Source: Hymenochaete sp. R1
Lineage: Eukaryota > Basidiomycota > Agaricomycetes > Hymenochaetales > Hymenochaetaceae
Reading direction: 5' to 3'
Assembly: GCA_019400425.1 (NCBI GenBank)
Contig: JAFREE010000082.1
Location: 1 to 64,000 of the forward strand
DNA length: 64,000 bases
Shown: positions 35,231 through 45,672 of the stretch, piece by piece
Position numbering within the stretch: the stretch's first letter is position 1
Layout of the letters: the number at the start of each line of letters is the position of its first letter
Notes under the pieces: generated by a model
Database searches by the model: none
Seen by the model: the letters and a program-made list of their open reading frames with translations, nothing else
What the model was told of the DNA's origin: nothing
Translations under genes and position numbers: made by a program

Positions 35231-37072
35231 TCAATTAAACAACACTGTGGATATGCTCAATGCGGGAAGCCCGATAGAGTTTCCTACCGACCCATCTTGC
35301 CAGTCATATTCAGAATCGGTGAGGACAGCACCTATCGCTGACCCAAGTCCTGTTTGCGAGAAATCAACGTATTGTTGTGAGGTTCCCATATTCATGAGAA
35401 TGAGAGAAGCTCTGGCCATCCCAAGTTCAGTGTTTTGCTCCGACGGGGCTCGAAAAGCAAGACCGAAAACATCATTCGGTAATCCACTGACGTCGTAACG
35501 AGTAGAACCGACAAAGACGAAGCGAGTGAATTGCTTGAAGACGTAGAAGCGTTTGGTCGTGAAGATATTGGTATCGCCATTCGTTGCGTAGTCTGGATCA
35601 TAATAGAGCTTTTATTTCATTGAGAATGCGTTCCTCAAAGGAGGATTGCAGATTACTTACAAGACCATCATTCCAGCCATTTGAGTTGACATTTTGCTGA
35701 CAAGCGGCGTTTTGGCTTGGAGAGCAGCCAATTCCGCTCGATAAGGCGGTCCAGAAATCGAAATGTGCGTCGAGTCTGCAAATTATCTGGATTAGAATAC
35801 TATTTTCACTCTTCTATTCAACGAGATGCAGTCACATCTGAGTAAAGCTTTGATAGATGATTTGCCCTAGCTGAAGCCCCCCGACTATCGTTGGACTATC
35901 GTATATTTAGAAAGAGAATATACAGGAATGGGATACAGACGTACTCAAACCCTCCTTTGTATGTCAAAGGCGCCGAGGGATCGCCGGCCCGCGACGAGTC
36001 CGCCGCACCGAAACAACATATTTCGGTAAACCACATGTCTTTCCCACCTGATAGCTGACGCCCCAAATTTCCCATTTGCGCGGCTGTGCTGTCATCTGCA
36101 AAGCCATATTGGTGATGGCTAATTACAGAGACACTGTTAGAAGAAGCTGCAGAGGGCAACCATGTAGGTGCGTCGGAGTCAAAGTTTGTTGTCCAAGAAG
36201 ACTCGTCAGCTTGAATGGCGACATTGCTGAGGCCTGTTGAATCGAGTGCTGAACGGACCGCGGATAGAACCGATGCTCGCTGTTGTGGAGTCACAATCAT
36301 GCCCTCTTGACCACATGGCGAAGATCCACCAAAGGACTAGCAAACTTCGTCAAAAGCAAGTATCCCAGACAATAAAGAGACTCTACTCACGTCATCAGGT
36401 TCGTTCATGGGCGATATATATGAAATGTTCACGCCTTCACCTCTCCAATGACCGACAACATCCGAGAGATATTGAGCAAAGTCTGATATAGACTCGTCTT
36501 TCAGTGTACCTCCACAACTCTTGCTATTGCTTGTAAACGCCGGTGGTGCCGAATTGACAAAGGCTGTGATGATAGGGACATTATACGATGCTGCTTGCTT
36601 TAGAAAATAAATGCCGGCGGCATCAGCAGACCAGTTGTAAACTCCTGGGGATACATAGAATGTCTCCGGGGCTCGACTGTTATAAATACTGATTAGACGC
36701 CATCTTGACGACATAATTGTACAGCAGGGCGGGGGAAACGCACGAAGGAGTTCCGACATTCACTCCTCCACCACCTATGTTATAGCGATACGACGTCAAG
36801 CCTGCGCCGCCGGCCGCCGTAGGGGACGCGTCAAAGAGAAGCTTGGCGGCTTGCTGCCGTGCGCTGTCTGGGAAATTGAACACATCAAGTGTCCACCAGG
36901 CTCCGCTCGCTCCTATACCATTTATTATTTGTCCAGGTGTCGTTGAGACGGATGCAACTTGCGCTGTGGAAGCTGGAGTCAGACGGAACTCAGTCAAAAA
37001 GTCGTGATCCATACCGTTTGTATACCCGAGAGTGGCAAGCAACGTCGCAAAAAAGAGATGCGTGTTAGTCAT
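35231..37072 (-). CDS. Secreted GH30 glycoside hydrolase, copy 2
   Basis: Paralogue of the GH30 gene at 32.3-34.2 kb. Six exons (37072-36744, 36676-36391, 36336-35945, 35895-35836, 35775-35661, 35608-35231) sum to 1560 nt, 519 aa. Five of the six exon lengths are identical to copy 1; exon 3 is 6 nt shorter. Signal peptide MTNTHLFFATLLATLGYTNG, then NGIGASGAWW, SYRYNIGGGG, ISPMNEPDD (acid/base Glu), WFTEICCFG (nucleophile Glu) and a beta-sandwich ending VLFN. Both catalytic Glu are intact, so the enzyme should be active. The exon 1/2 region is far more similar to copy 1 than the rest. The protein after the signal peptide and in exon 3 has many substitutions, which could change substrate preference. 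Confidence 0.92.
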
Positions 37073-37112
37073 GGTACCAAGCTGACTCTGCTTGAAAGCT
37101 CATCAAGCCAGA

Positions 37113-37118
37113 TTTATA
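37113..37118 (-). promoter_or_regulatory. TATA box of GH30 copy 2
   Basis: TATAAA on the minus strand about 40 bp upstream of the ATG, matching the position in copy 1. Confidence 0.5.
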
Positions 37119-37648
37119 GGATAGATTGATTCCTCGGAGTCTATGCTTGCTAGAGATCATACACGATTCAGTGATAACTTCGGATGTTGAGGATGGCGGA
37201 TGTTTTTGGAGATGGCGGATGATGTTGAAGATGCTGTTGTCCGGAAGAAGGGTGGTACGGGTTTACTAAAGAATAATGAAGATCCAAGATCTAAGCATGG
37301 TGAGTCATTGCACACTGTATTTAGAAAGCACGATACCACTTGCTTGATATAAAGATTCGAATAATATCGGGCCCACCTATATTACTCGTTTCTGCCGCCA
37401 TGGAGAGACCCAAACCTATACGAGCGTTAGTATCGACCATTCAACATACGTCTTTGTGGTAAACAAACACGCACATCAGACTAATTTAGAAGACTTCACT
37501 CCATGATGAATATCAGTACTAATGCGAAGCAGAGCTAACACAATACTCAAAAACGAAAAATCTCAAAAAACTTTAGCAGTGCACCATCCTCCATAGTTAA
37601 GATGCCTGACCACCATTTCCCCAAATATTCATTTCTCTTCTCCGAATT
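37119..37648. other. Upstream region of GH30 copy 2
   Basis: Patchily similar to 34247-34640 upstream of copy 1, for example around the AAGCAG/GCTAAC block. This extends the duplicated segment into the promoter. No gene seen. Confidence 0.5.
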
Positions 37649-38863
37649 TCAGGCCCTACCTCGGAACGATGCTCGTCCTCGAGCCCTTCCGCCTCTCACA
37701 AACTCCCTACCGAGAACTGGTGGTTGAGCGTTTGCTGAACCACCCGCAACGTTCTTAGGCCGTCCTTGCAATTCAGTAGGGGTTTCATTAGAATGAGTGT
37801 CCAATGCACGTTGCTGAGAAGCAGTCACTGAACGTCCTTGTGCGGAATCCATGTGCCCGGCATCCTTCCTGCCTCTAAATATCGATTATTTAACGAATTT
37901 CCAGAATTGCACGCGTACACGAACCTTGAAGCGGTGAAGTACATTCGTTGTTGACCTCGGGAGATATGTGGTGCCTTGGAACCCCGTCCAAAACGAACAC
38001 TTTGAGGAACCAAGGAAAGCGAGCTCATGGATTGTTCAAGCCCGTTGATACTGTCTATCCTCGACGTTGATGGAGGAGATGGAGCTTGAGAACTTGTTGC
38101 ATGCTCTTGTAAGGGAGTACTATCTTTGACTCCCAGTCCACCATCTTCGCTATTGGATTCTGGGTCTGAATCAACATCTTTCTCAGAATCTTGTTCTTCT
38201 TCTCGCGGCTTCCACGGTCCCCGAATCAGACTTGCGCCTTCTCCCCATCGCTTGAGAAGGTCGCCGACTCCTCTGTGAGTGACAGCGAAAAAATACTCTT
38301 TTGGAAATCCATGTTTTTGGATGAGATGCAGTCGTCGTCTCTTAGGGTCAATGCATAATTTTGGACATGTGTCTATATGACATGCAAACTGGCTTAAATG
38401 AGTTTACGAAGCAATAAAATATGTAAAAACGTACAATCTTTTCTCCGCGGTCCTTTTTTGCGAGTGCCAAGGGGTCGTGACATTCTGTCAAGTGCTGTGC
38501 GAAGAGTCGGAAAAAAAAGAACATGCGCATGATCAATAACCAAGTTGACGCAGTACGTACTAGTTCGAGCAGTCTTGACCCGGGGAAGATAGCTCCGCAA
38601 TTTCTATCGCTACACACAAATGCATGGTACTTCGCATAATGTGCTTCTAGTTCTCGTGTGTTCGCAAGAGAAACTGGCGTATTGTGCGGTGGATGGCATG
38701 TAGGAGGTAGAGCGCATATCAAAGGAGTATCATTGGCATTGCTCGCAGCGCGACCACTGAGTCTTTGCGCTTTTGCCGATGGCGACGACGGCAAGTAGCT
38801 GATAGTTTCATCCGAATCCTGATCACTCGTCCGACTTCGCTTTGACGACAATGGGTTGAACAT
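37649..38863 (-). CDS. C2H2-type zinc finger protein, ZNF511-like
   Basis: Four exons (38863-38561, 38494-38435, 38388-37925, 37874-37649) sum to 1053 nt, 350 aa. After a Ser-rich start with KRSRTS comes a zinc-finger block: a Cys in LPPTCHPPH, HYAKYHAFVCSDRNC, then LHLTECHDPLALAKKDRGE, HIDTCPKLCIDPKRRR and LHLIQKHGFPKEY. The order and spacing, with the HGFPKEYFF end, resemble metazoan ZNF511 and its fungal relatives. The second half is acidic, then Ser/Pro-rich, and ends in Gly/Arg repeats (RGGRARGRASFRGRA) typical of RNA-binding tails. Role unknown; nuclear localisation is inferred. It is divergently transcribed from the UBX gene, with starts only 297 bp apart. A degraded copy of its 3' part lies at 34.6-35.0 kb. 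Confidence 0.85.
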
Positions 38864-39159
38864 GAAAGTACTGGTCAAAGGAAGAGAAGGGTCTAAGCGT
38901 AAGCGCCGGGGGAAGGCCACGAATCGTCATGTGATCAGGTGGATGCGTCATCTTGATTGATCAACGAAATGTGGCAAAATGAAGCGGTAATTCAAGCGTC
39001 TGCCTCTGACAGCCACTCCTGTGTTCGCTACGCTCTTCAAACTCGCCTCTGACAACAGACGAGCGACCTCAAGACTCACTCGAGCCAACTCACACCACTC
39101 TTGTTCCACGAACTACTCCAGTGAATCCTTGAACTCATTCCTTGATACTTTTAATCAGA

Positions 39160-40584
39160 ATGGCCGGAGACAAAGACACGCTACTTAGTATGGGCTTCGA
39201 GTCAGATCGAGTGGATTGGGCTCTTCGGGAGACAAGTAATGCCGGCCTACAACCAGCTCTTGATTTCTTGTTTTCCAACGCGGACGAACCCGTTCCCAAA
39301 TCATCAGCATTCCCAACTACGAATACGCTGTCAGGCTCATCCGGACAACCTATTGAAATTGATGACAACAATACTCCTAATCGCGTTGCAGGTGAAGATG
39401 CCACAGGGGAACTATCAGCTCAGGCAGATGCTGTGGCAAAGAGCTTCAAATGTCTCGACTGTGACAAGTTGTTTAAGGATGCCGATACCCTTAACTACCA
39501 CGCAACAAAGAGTGGTCATGATCGGTTTGAGGAATCTACAGAGGAGGTACGCGCATATTCAAGTGCTTGCTATTTGAGACTTAGATACTTGGGAATGAAA
39601 TTTAGATCAGACCCTCGACGGAAGAAGAAAAGAGACAAAGGTTGGAAGAACTCCGAGCGAAGATGGCCAAGAAAAAACAGGATCGCGATGCTCAAGAAGC
39701 TGTAGATTCTGCAGCCAACGCTAAAATTAGGCGAATGGCGGACAGAGAAGCTGCCGATGCTCGCGAGAAGCTCATACAACGAGAAGCGGCGAATTCCGCG
39801 AAGGCCATGGTCAGAGAGAAAGCAGAAAATCAGAGAAGGCACCAGAGCGTTCTGCAGCAGATTGAAGCCGATAAACGAGAAAGGAAAGAACGCATCGATC
39901 GGGAAAAGGCCATGCGAGAAGGGAGGATGAACGACGGTGCGTTATATTTTCCGGCGTTGGAAACACGATCTTCAACGATTTGGTCTACAGCGACTCCAGC
40001 AATAGTATCTGCGCCTGGTGCATCGACGACTGGTGGAACTTCAGGTAGTACAGCTAACGTTACACGCCTTCGCATTCGACATGGCTCTCAAAACCATGTG
40101 ACAACTTTATCAAGCGATGCTTGTATGTGCAACCTGTCGCCGTGCTTCTGGGGTTGAATGTAACTGATTATTTCGCCGCCCTAGTCCTGAGCGAAGTCGT
40201 TCAATTCCTGGTGACACAGGATCCAAGCATCAACCCCAACTTATTGACTCTTTCCCAACAATATCCAAAGTCCGTGCCCAATTCCCTCTTCTTTTTCGCT
40301 TACACATTCTTATACCGAAGTATCGAACGTACTTTTCTAAAATTTAAATGACAGAGTAACGTACGCCTCCGAAGATCTCTCTAAGACTCTGAGAGAACTG
40401 GACCTGGTACCGTCTGCTGTGAGTTCTAGAGATGCTTTTCTTTCCTTCATACAAACCAGAGTGCTTTTTTTCTACCTAGAAGGATGTCTCTTTACCCCAT
40501 CATTCAATTTTGTGTTCGTGCCCTCTGGTACAAGAAAGTTATGCTAACGACTGCTAATAGGTGCTGCTAACCTCACTGAACTAG
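39160..40584 (+). CDS. UBA and UBX domain protein (UBXN1/SAKS1-like)
   Basis: Predicted cofactor of the Cdc48/p97 ATPase linking it to ubiquitinated cargo. Five exons (39160-39546, 39606-40122, 40185-40269, 40355-40418, 40561-40584) sum to 1077 nt, 358 aa. An N-terminal UBA domain (LLSMGFESDRVDWALRET, ALDFLFSN) is followed by a C2H2-like finger (CLDCDKLFKDADTLNYHATK) and a long Lys/Glu/Arg coiled coil of about 110 residues. A C-terminal UBX domain starts at VTRLRIRHG and continues LSEVVQFLVTQDPSIN. The last exon is only 24 nt and the last intron 142 nt. UBA, C2H2, coil and UBX in this order match UBXN1-type proteins. Confidence 0.92.
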
Positions 40585-41721
40585 CCTCGATTAGCGAGCG
40601 TTGCGTGAGCCTTGCTTTTTGAAGATATGTAGAGGATGTGAAGGATTGGTACAGAGAACAAAGACTTCGAGCAACCGAGGACTCGAACGACGTCAGCGTT
40701 TCCTGGTCTTTCTGTTCCCAGTTTATCGTGCATGTGTTCTATTTATAACATATTGACAATTGCGTCCCGAGGTTTACCGTACGACGTGTGTCGCCAGTTT
40801 AAGAGCATAAAGCCATCATGCAAATTACAATACTGCTTGTTCGAAGAGTGTACCCATGATATGCTCTCGGAAACATAACGAACAATGGAAAAGAAAAGGC
40901 TGGACGAGCATTGACATCAAGCTCCGAGCAGCTGAACCCGACGGCGTTGCCAAGGCGGAGAGATCAGAAGCCCTGGCGGGGCGTTGAAGGGGATTTAAGG
41001 GAAGAGGAAGAGAGGTCCGAGAAAACAAGCCGTCGAGGGAGCAATTTCCTTTTTCGGCCGACAAACAAAAGGGTAGGTCCATGTCGACGTCGGATCTCCT
41101 TAAACTTGAAACTCGACGGCCATCTTGCATCGTGTACAGCATGCAGACAGATCACTTGAATTTGACCAGCCTTCTCAAATTATCCCACAGCACATAGCCA
41201 GGGCGCTATGACTCGATCAGATGCTGAGCCTTGAGGATGAGGTCGTGGCAGCACGTCTCAGGCAATCCTTGTTCTTTAGGCAACGCAAGGAATGGTTTGT
41301 TTAGCGCCGGGAATGGCATTGGGGCTCATATAAAGTCATCCTTTTTCATAGCTCGGACTGCTTCGACGTCGCCCAGCGACGGCCTATTCGGAACTGGTCT
41401 ATTGTCTCTCACTGCCCCTTGTTCTCTACACAGCAGAAGCTATAAGGGACAGTGCAAAGCTCAGCCAGTCCCTTTCTCCCCAGCTACTGGCTAGCCGACA
41501 TTTATCGAACCGAACCCTACGTCGCCCTAATCGCTATCCTACTTGCATTTCCATCGCGAACTACCCGCATTCATTTCAAGTATTGTATCCTTAATTTTAC
41601 GACTGGTGAGTTCTCCTTAAATCCCGCTTCCCCCCCTCTTACATTTCTCCGGTATGAACGTGGGGTGTTAATTGTCAATTTGTCTATTGAAATAAAGTAC
41701 ACTTCACTATCCAGCGGTTAA
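40585..41721. other. Intergenic/5' leader of the next gene
   Basis: About 1.1 kb with no gene recognised. The stretch just before 41722 could hold a 5' UTR intron, since a donor-like GTGAGT lies at about 41606, but I cannot confirm it. Confidence 0.4.
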
Positions 41722-43590
41722 ATGTCCGCCGTTCTAAACGCAGTCACGCCCTCTTCTATAACTCGATCGCGCTCAGCGTCCATCGTTGTGCCAGTCATCC
41801 CATCAGTCGACGAAAAATCATCGACCAACATCACCGACCCTTTTTCGCACGTTGCTCATTGGGCCACCCAAATTGCCCCAGGAACGCCAGCTGCACCGTC
41901 ACCTCGTCGATTGTCCTTCAACGGCACGCCTAAGTCTTCTAAGCTTGCTCAAGCACCACCGTTTACACCATCGATCAAGCCTGTATCGCCGTCAGACCTC
42001 TTCCAACAGGGCTACACCGGATTTTTTATTCAGCTTCCGAGCTTGGAACCAAGCGGCAATAAAAGCAAGACTACCAAGGATCTCCGCGCTCCATTACCAC
42101 TTCCTCGTGTTCGGACTCGCACCAATTCTGTGGCAAGATCGCCTGAGAAGGAAGATAAAGAGAATCTACCTTCGAAGTCGGCTTCTCGTCTTCGCTCACT
42201 ATCGTATCGGGGAAAGAAAGCACCTGTCGATTTTGAAGATATGCCTGCTCTTCCTCCAAATGTTTTATCTCGTTCTTCGCCTAAATATGGAACCGATAAG
42301 CCCAAGTCGACCCCGCAGAGTCGATATGGAGCGATTTTAGCTCCGGGGAATGGTGCTGGTGCTCTCCCAGTTTCTCAGGAGATAGCTTTAGCGCAATTTA
42401 TGAATGGCGGATCGATTGAGAAGAACGAGAAGCGTGTTGCAGAAAGACATGCTCGAACCACAGGACTGTCTTCGAAAGGCGTTAGTGCAAAGGATGAGGT
42501 CTACCGCGGGTCGAAGGGGTCAGGCAGCAAGGACCGACGTCCTGTTGAAAGAAGGGAGAGACCGGAGGGACGGCTTGGTGGAGGCGTTCAGAGCTTCTAC
42601 CGGGATGAACGCGGTTGTGTTTGGTGGGATGAAGACGAAGCCATGGAACTCACGGGACTGCTCCCTGAGGAGATACTGCGTGATTCTACACTTCATAATC
42701 AAGAAAAAGTAAAACGACGAGGTATCCTTCCTCGTATCATCACCGCAGCAAAGCCGCCACCATCCACCAGTCTTCCCCCTCCTCCCTCCAACTGGGTGAC
42801 ATTACATTCACCTTCGTCTCCCTCTCGGGCACGCCGCGGCGGTACTTCCGCCCCTTCCCGCAAAGAGAGTGGAGGTACGGGTTCAGATGCTTCAGATGCC
42901 GATCCCGACCTCGACCCCGCATATGCCATTCGGCCCATGGATTCTTCCGCGTTCGCCGCCGCTCCCGCCTTCACGACTGGTTGGTCCCTTGCTCCGGAAC
43001 GTCACCTTCGTCGTGCGTCTCCTGGTATCGAGGCGTTTGGAAGTGTCGACCCTTTGGATCGTTCACGAGGCTCTGGTCGCACAGAGCAAACGTCGAGAGA
43101 ACGCAGAGAACGAAAGAGGCCTGCGCCGTTGGCTCTACCCCTTCCATCACCTCATCTTGGTCAAGCGACTACGATAAATCACCCAGTGCCGCCTTACGAA
43201 TCCCAAGTCCCTCCTGCGGTTCTAGACGTAAATGGTCCGAGCCGAGAAGAACGAGAAGGTCGTAGCGAGTTCTTTGCGTCGCAATTTGCTCCATCCGCAT
43301 CAGTCTCCCCTTCCCAAACTCTCAAGAACAACCGCAGGCAATCGCTAACCACTGGTTTATCAGCGTTCAATCTTCTGGGCACCAAGGCCAGTCGTCGCGC
43401 GAGCATCGGGATCGCTTCGCCCACATCTCCTCAGCATCTACGTGGATGTGAGTATAAGAAAACTAGGCCCGATCGACCAGATACGAATGATAACACTGAA
43501 CAATCACTCGCAACGATCCGAATTGGGGGACAAATACTCAAAGCAAAGCCGAGCCGTTCGAGACTGACAAACCTCTTTAGGCGAGGATAG
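41722..43590 (+). CDS. Hypothetical Ser/Pro-rich protein
   Basis: Intronless frame of 622 aa that I cannot assign to a family. It is rich in Ser, Pro, Arg and Lys over most of its length and probably disordered. Two stretches look folded or conserved: one around residues 220-250 (GAILAPGNGAG, EIALAQFMNGGS) and one near 290-330 (GGGVQSFYRDERGCVWWDED, AMELTGLLPEEILRD). It ends with a basic tail (KPSRSRLTNLFRRG). Multiple S-P sites suggest phosphorylation. Codon use is consistent along the whole frame and a plausible ATG follows the upstream leader. Function unknown. Confidence 0.75.
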   Translation: MSAVLNAVTPSSITRSRSASIVVPVIPSVDEKSSTNITDPFSHVAHWATQIAPGTPAAPSPRRLSFNGTPKSSKLAQAPPFTPSIKPVSPSDLFQQGYTGFFIQLPSLEPSGNKSKTTKDLRAPLPLPRVRTRTNSVARSPEKEDKENLPSKSASRLRSLSYRGKKAPVDFEDMPALPPNVLSRSSPKYGTDKPKSTPQSRYGAILAPGNGAGALPVSQEIALAQFMNGGSIEKNEKRVAERHARTTGLSSKGVSAKDEVYRGSKGSGSKDRRPVERRERPEGRLGGGVQSFYRDERGCVWWDEDEAMELTGLLPEEILRDSTLHNQEKVKRRGILPRIITAAKPPPSTSLPPPPSNWVTLHSPSSPSRARRGGTSAPSRKESGGTGSDASDADPDLDPAYAIRPMDSSAFAAAPAFTTGWSLAPERHLRRASPGIEAFGSVDPLDRSRGSGRTEQTSRERRERKRPAPLALPLPSPHLGQATTINHPVPPYESQVPPAVLDVNGPSREEREGRSEFFASQFAPSASVSPSQTLKNNRRQSLTTGLSAFNLLGTKASRRASIGIASPTSPQHLRGCEYKKTRPDRPDTNDNTEQSLATIRIGGQILKAKPSRSRLTNLFRRG

Positions 43591-44136
43591 CTGACATTTC
43601 TTTTTTATGTTTTGTTCTATTTCTTTCCCTTTGTTTAGTTTCACACCTTCATCTGTCCACCTCTCGCCGGTCACTACGAACCGTCGTAATTTCACGTATC
43701 TTTTGGGTTGAGTCCATTGTACAGCACTAAAACTTGCTTTCTTCCCTTTCTTCCTTGAAGGTTTGCTTGGTTGGTTTTCGTCCCACTGTTTGGCACTGTA
43801 TTTGTGTTCGCATGTTTCCATTCAGGTTTAGTTTACTCATGTCTTGCGCTCAAAATGTTCTCATATACTCCCATGATTTGCCCTATGATATGATTTGTCC
43901 TGCCGCCTGCTCAGATTTCGATTTCATTGAAGTCACATCATCTCTGAGTCTGAGCCTCAAAAATGACGGTCCTGCAGTGGTACCGGCGTCGATCATCAAT
44001 ATCGCCCCTCCAATGTCCAAGTCGCATCGTATAATGTAGTTCATCTGACACTTTCACCTGCTCGCCACACTACGCCTCATCCAGACATAGCTTTGCGCTT
44101 CAGGATGAGGAAGAGTTACATATTCATATCGACCAA
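43591..44136. other. Intergenic
   Basis: T-rich 3' region of the hypothetical gene and promoter of the F-box gene. Nothing else seen. Confidence 0.5.
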
Positions 44137-45672
44137 ATGGCGTCGACGCCACCGGTCGAACACTCTCTTCAACCTTGCAAAGGCTACACTCAAAAGTTTC
44201 ACACCTCCTTAACTATGTCCTCAAGCAATCAATACGAGAATGGCACGCTTTTCGCAGTGCCTGAACGGCCTTTACCTCAGGAGCTACTAGTCGATATCTT
44301 CTTGCGTTGTGCAGAATCAGAGGAACTCTCGGATTTTTTACCGTCTTCGAAAACACCGCCGTTCACGCTCACATGGGTTTGTCACTCCTGGCGGAGAGTT
44401 GCATTATCAACGCAGAAGTTATGGACTAAGATTTGCCTCGGCGAGCGAGGCTCGGATCCTGCGAATGATGTACGGCTTCTGGAATTGTGGACGCAGAGAG
44501 CTGGGTCATCGAGGGCAATGTCCATCAAGATGTGCCATGAGATGAAGGACTCTGAACGGCCGGTATTCTTCGATCCCATGCGTGGCGAGCGATACCTCGT
44601 TGGTATGAAGCTCCTCACGGACAAACTCATCTCCATATCTCATCGTTGGAAGTCACTCGAGCTTCACGCCTTGGACCTCTACGTGCTTGACCCGATTCTG
44701 CGTGCCCTAGTTACGGGTGCGCCACGTCTCGAAAATCTATCTATTTCAACCAAGTATTTCGACTTCTTCGGCAGTGTGCACTTCATTGAACTCTCTAGTT
44801 GCCCTTCGTTGCGGAATATGCGTCTTCTATGCCCGATGCTCTGTCCCACGACCGATTCGAAGATTGCGACGAACATGACGAACCTCGAAATCCGCTTTTG
44901 CCCGTTGATGCGGGATTGCCTGACGTGGCTCAACATCTGTCCCAACCTCGAGAGACTCAACGTCCGATTCTTCCGCGCCGTTTCGTCTTCCCTTCCGCGA
45001 GAGACTGGCCCTATAGTTCTTCCTCGATTGAGTCACCTCTCAATCTCATGTTTTTCGGATGACTCCGACCCAACGCCTCTACTCGACCTCCTCATTCTTC
45101 CCGCTCTTCGTGACCTCTCCCTCGACATGAATGGACTAGTGGACTCTAGGCTCAATGATACTTGGAGCGACCAGATGCATGGCATTATCAAACGCTCGAA
45201 TGCACCATTGGAGCGGCTGGCCCTCTTAGGCACTCCGATGACTACCGACGTACTAGTCCGCCTTCTTAAACTCACTCCTAACATCAAAGAACTGGCTCTT
45301 AGCGGCGCCGTGGTATCTGACCGAGTCCTTTACTCGCTGGCGGTCAACTATAACGCTTCCCCGGCTAGCGTTGGCTCTGATAACACTATGACTTTTTCTC
45401 TGTGTCCCTTTCTTGAGAGCCTAGAGCTTCGGGATCTGGAAGAGTGCACCCTCGACGCTTTAGTGTCGGTTATCCTCTCCCGGTGTCGCGCCTCGCGAGA
45501 TGGCCAGCAACATTTGGATTTGCATACGTTGGAGAATCCCGGTTATTTGAAAAGAATCAGCCTCATATGGTGTCCTCACCCTACCCTATTGAACCATCCG
45601 CACGTGCGACAGTGCATCGAGGGTGGTCTCGAAGCTCTCAATCAGGCGTATCATGTCTCAAAGCCGCAGTAA
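44137..45672 (+). CDS. F-box protein with leucine-rich C-terminus
   Basis: Intronless 511-aa protein. An F-box-like domain lies at about residues 48-100 (LPQELLVDIFLRCAESEE, then TLTWVCHSWRRVALSTQKLW, a strongly typical ending). The remaining 400 residues show irregular leucine-rich segments such as LRALVTGAPRLENLSIS, LTWLNICPNLERLNVRFF, LPRLSHLSISCF and LKLTPNIKELALSG, probably a degenerate LRR fold that binds substrate. Proteins of this type form a very large, fast-evolving family in agarics, with mostly unknown targets. A second ATG at residue 27 (MSSSNQYENG) is an alternative start. The predicted role is an SCF ubiquitin-ligase receptor. Confidence 0.88.
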   Translation: MASTPPVEHSLQPCKGYTQKFHTSLTMSSSNQYENGTLFAVPERPLPQELLVDIFLRCAESEELSDFLPSSKTPPFTLTWVCHSWRRVALSTQKLWTKICLGERGSDPANDVRLLELWTQRAGSSRAMSIKMCHEMKDSERPVFFDPMRGERYLVGMKLLTDKLISISHRWKSLELHALDLYVLDPILRALVTGAPRLENLSISTKYFDFFGSVHFIELSSCPSLRNMRLLCPMLCPTTDSKIATNMTNLEIRFCPLMRDCLTWLNICPNLERLNVRFFRAVSSSLPRETGPIVLPRLSHLSISCFSDDSDPTPLLDLLILPALRDLSLDMNGLVDSRLNDTWSDQMHGIIKRSNAPLERLALLGTPMTTDVLVRLLKLTPNIKELALSGAVVSDRVLYSLAVNYNASPASVGSDNTMTFSLCPFLESLELRDLEECTLDALVSVILSRCRASRDGQQHLDLHTLENPGYLKRISLIWCPHPTLLNHPHVRQCIEGGLEALNQAYHVSKPQ

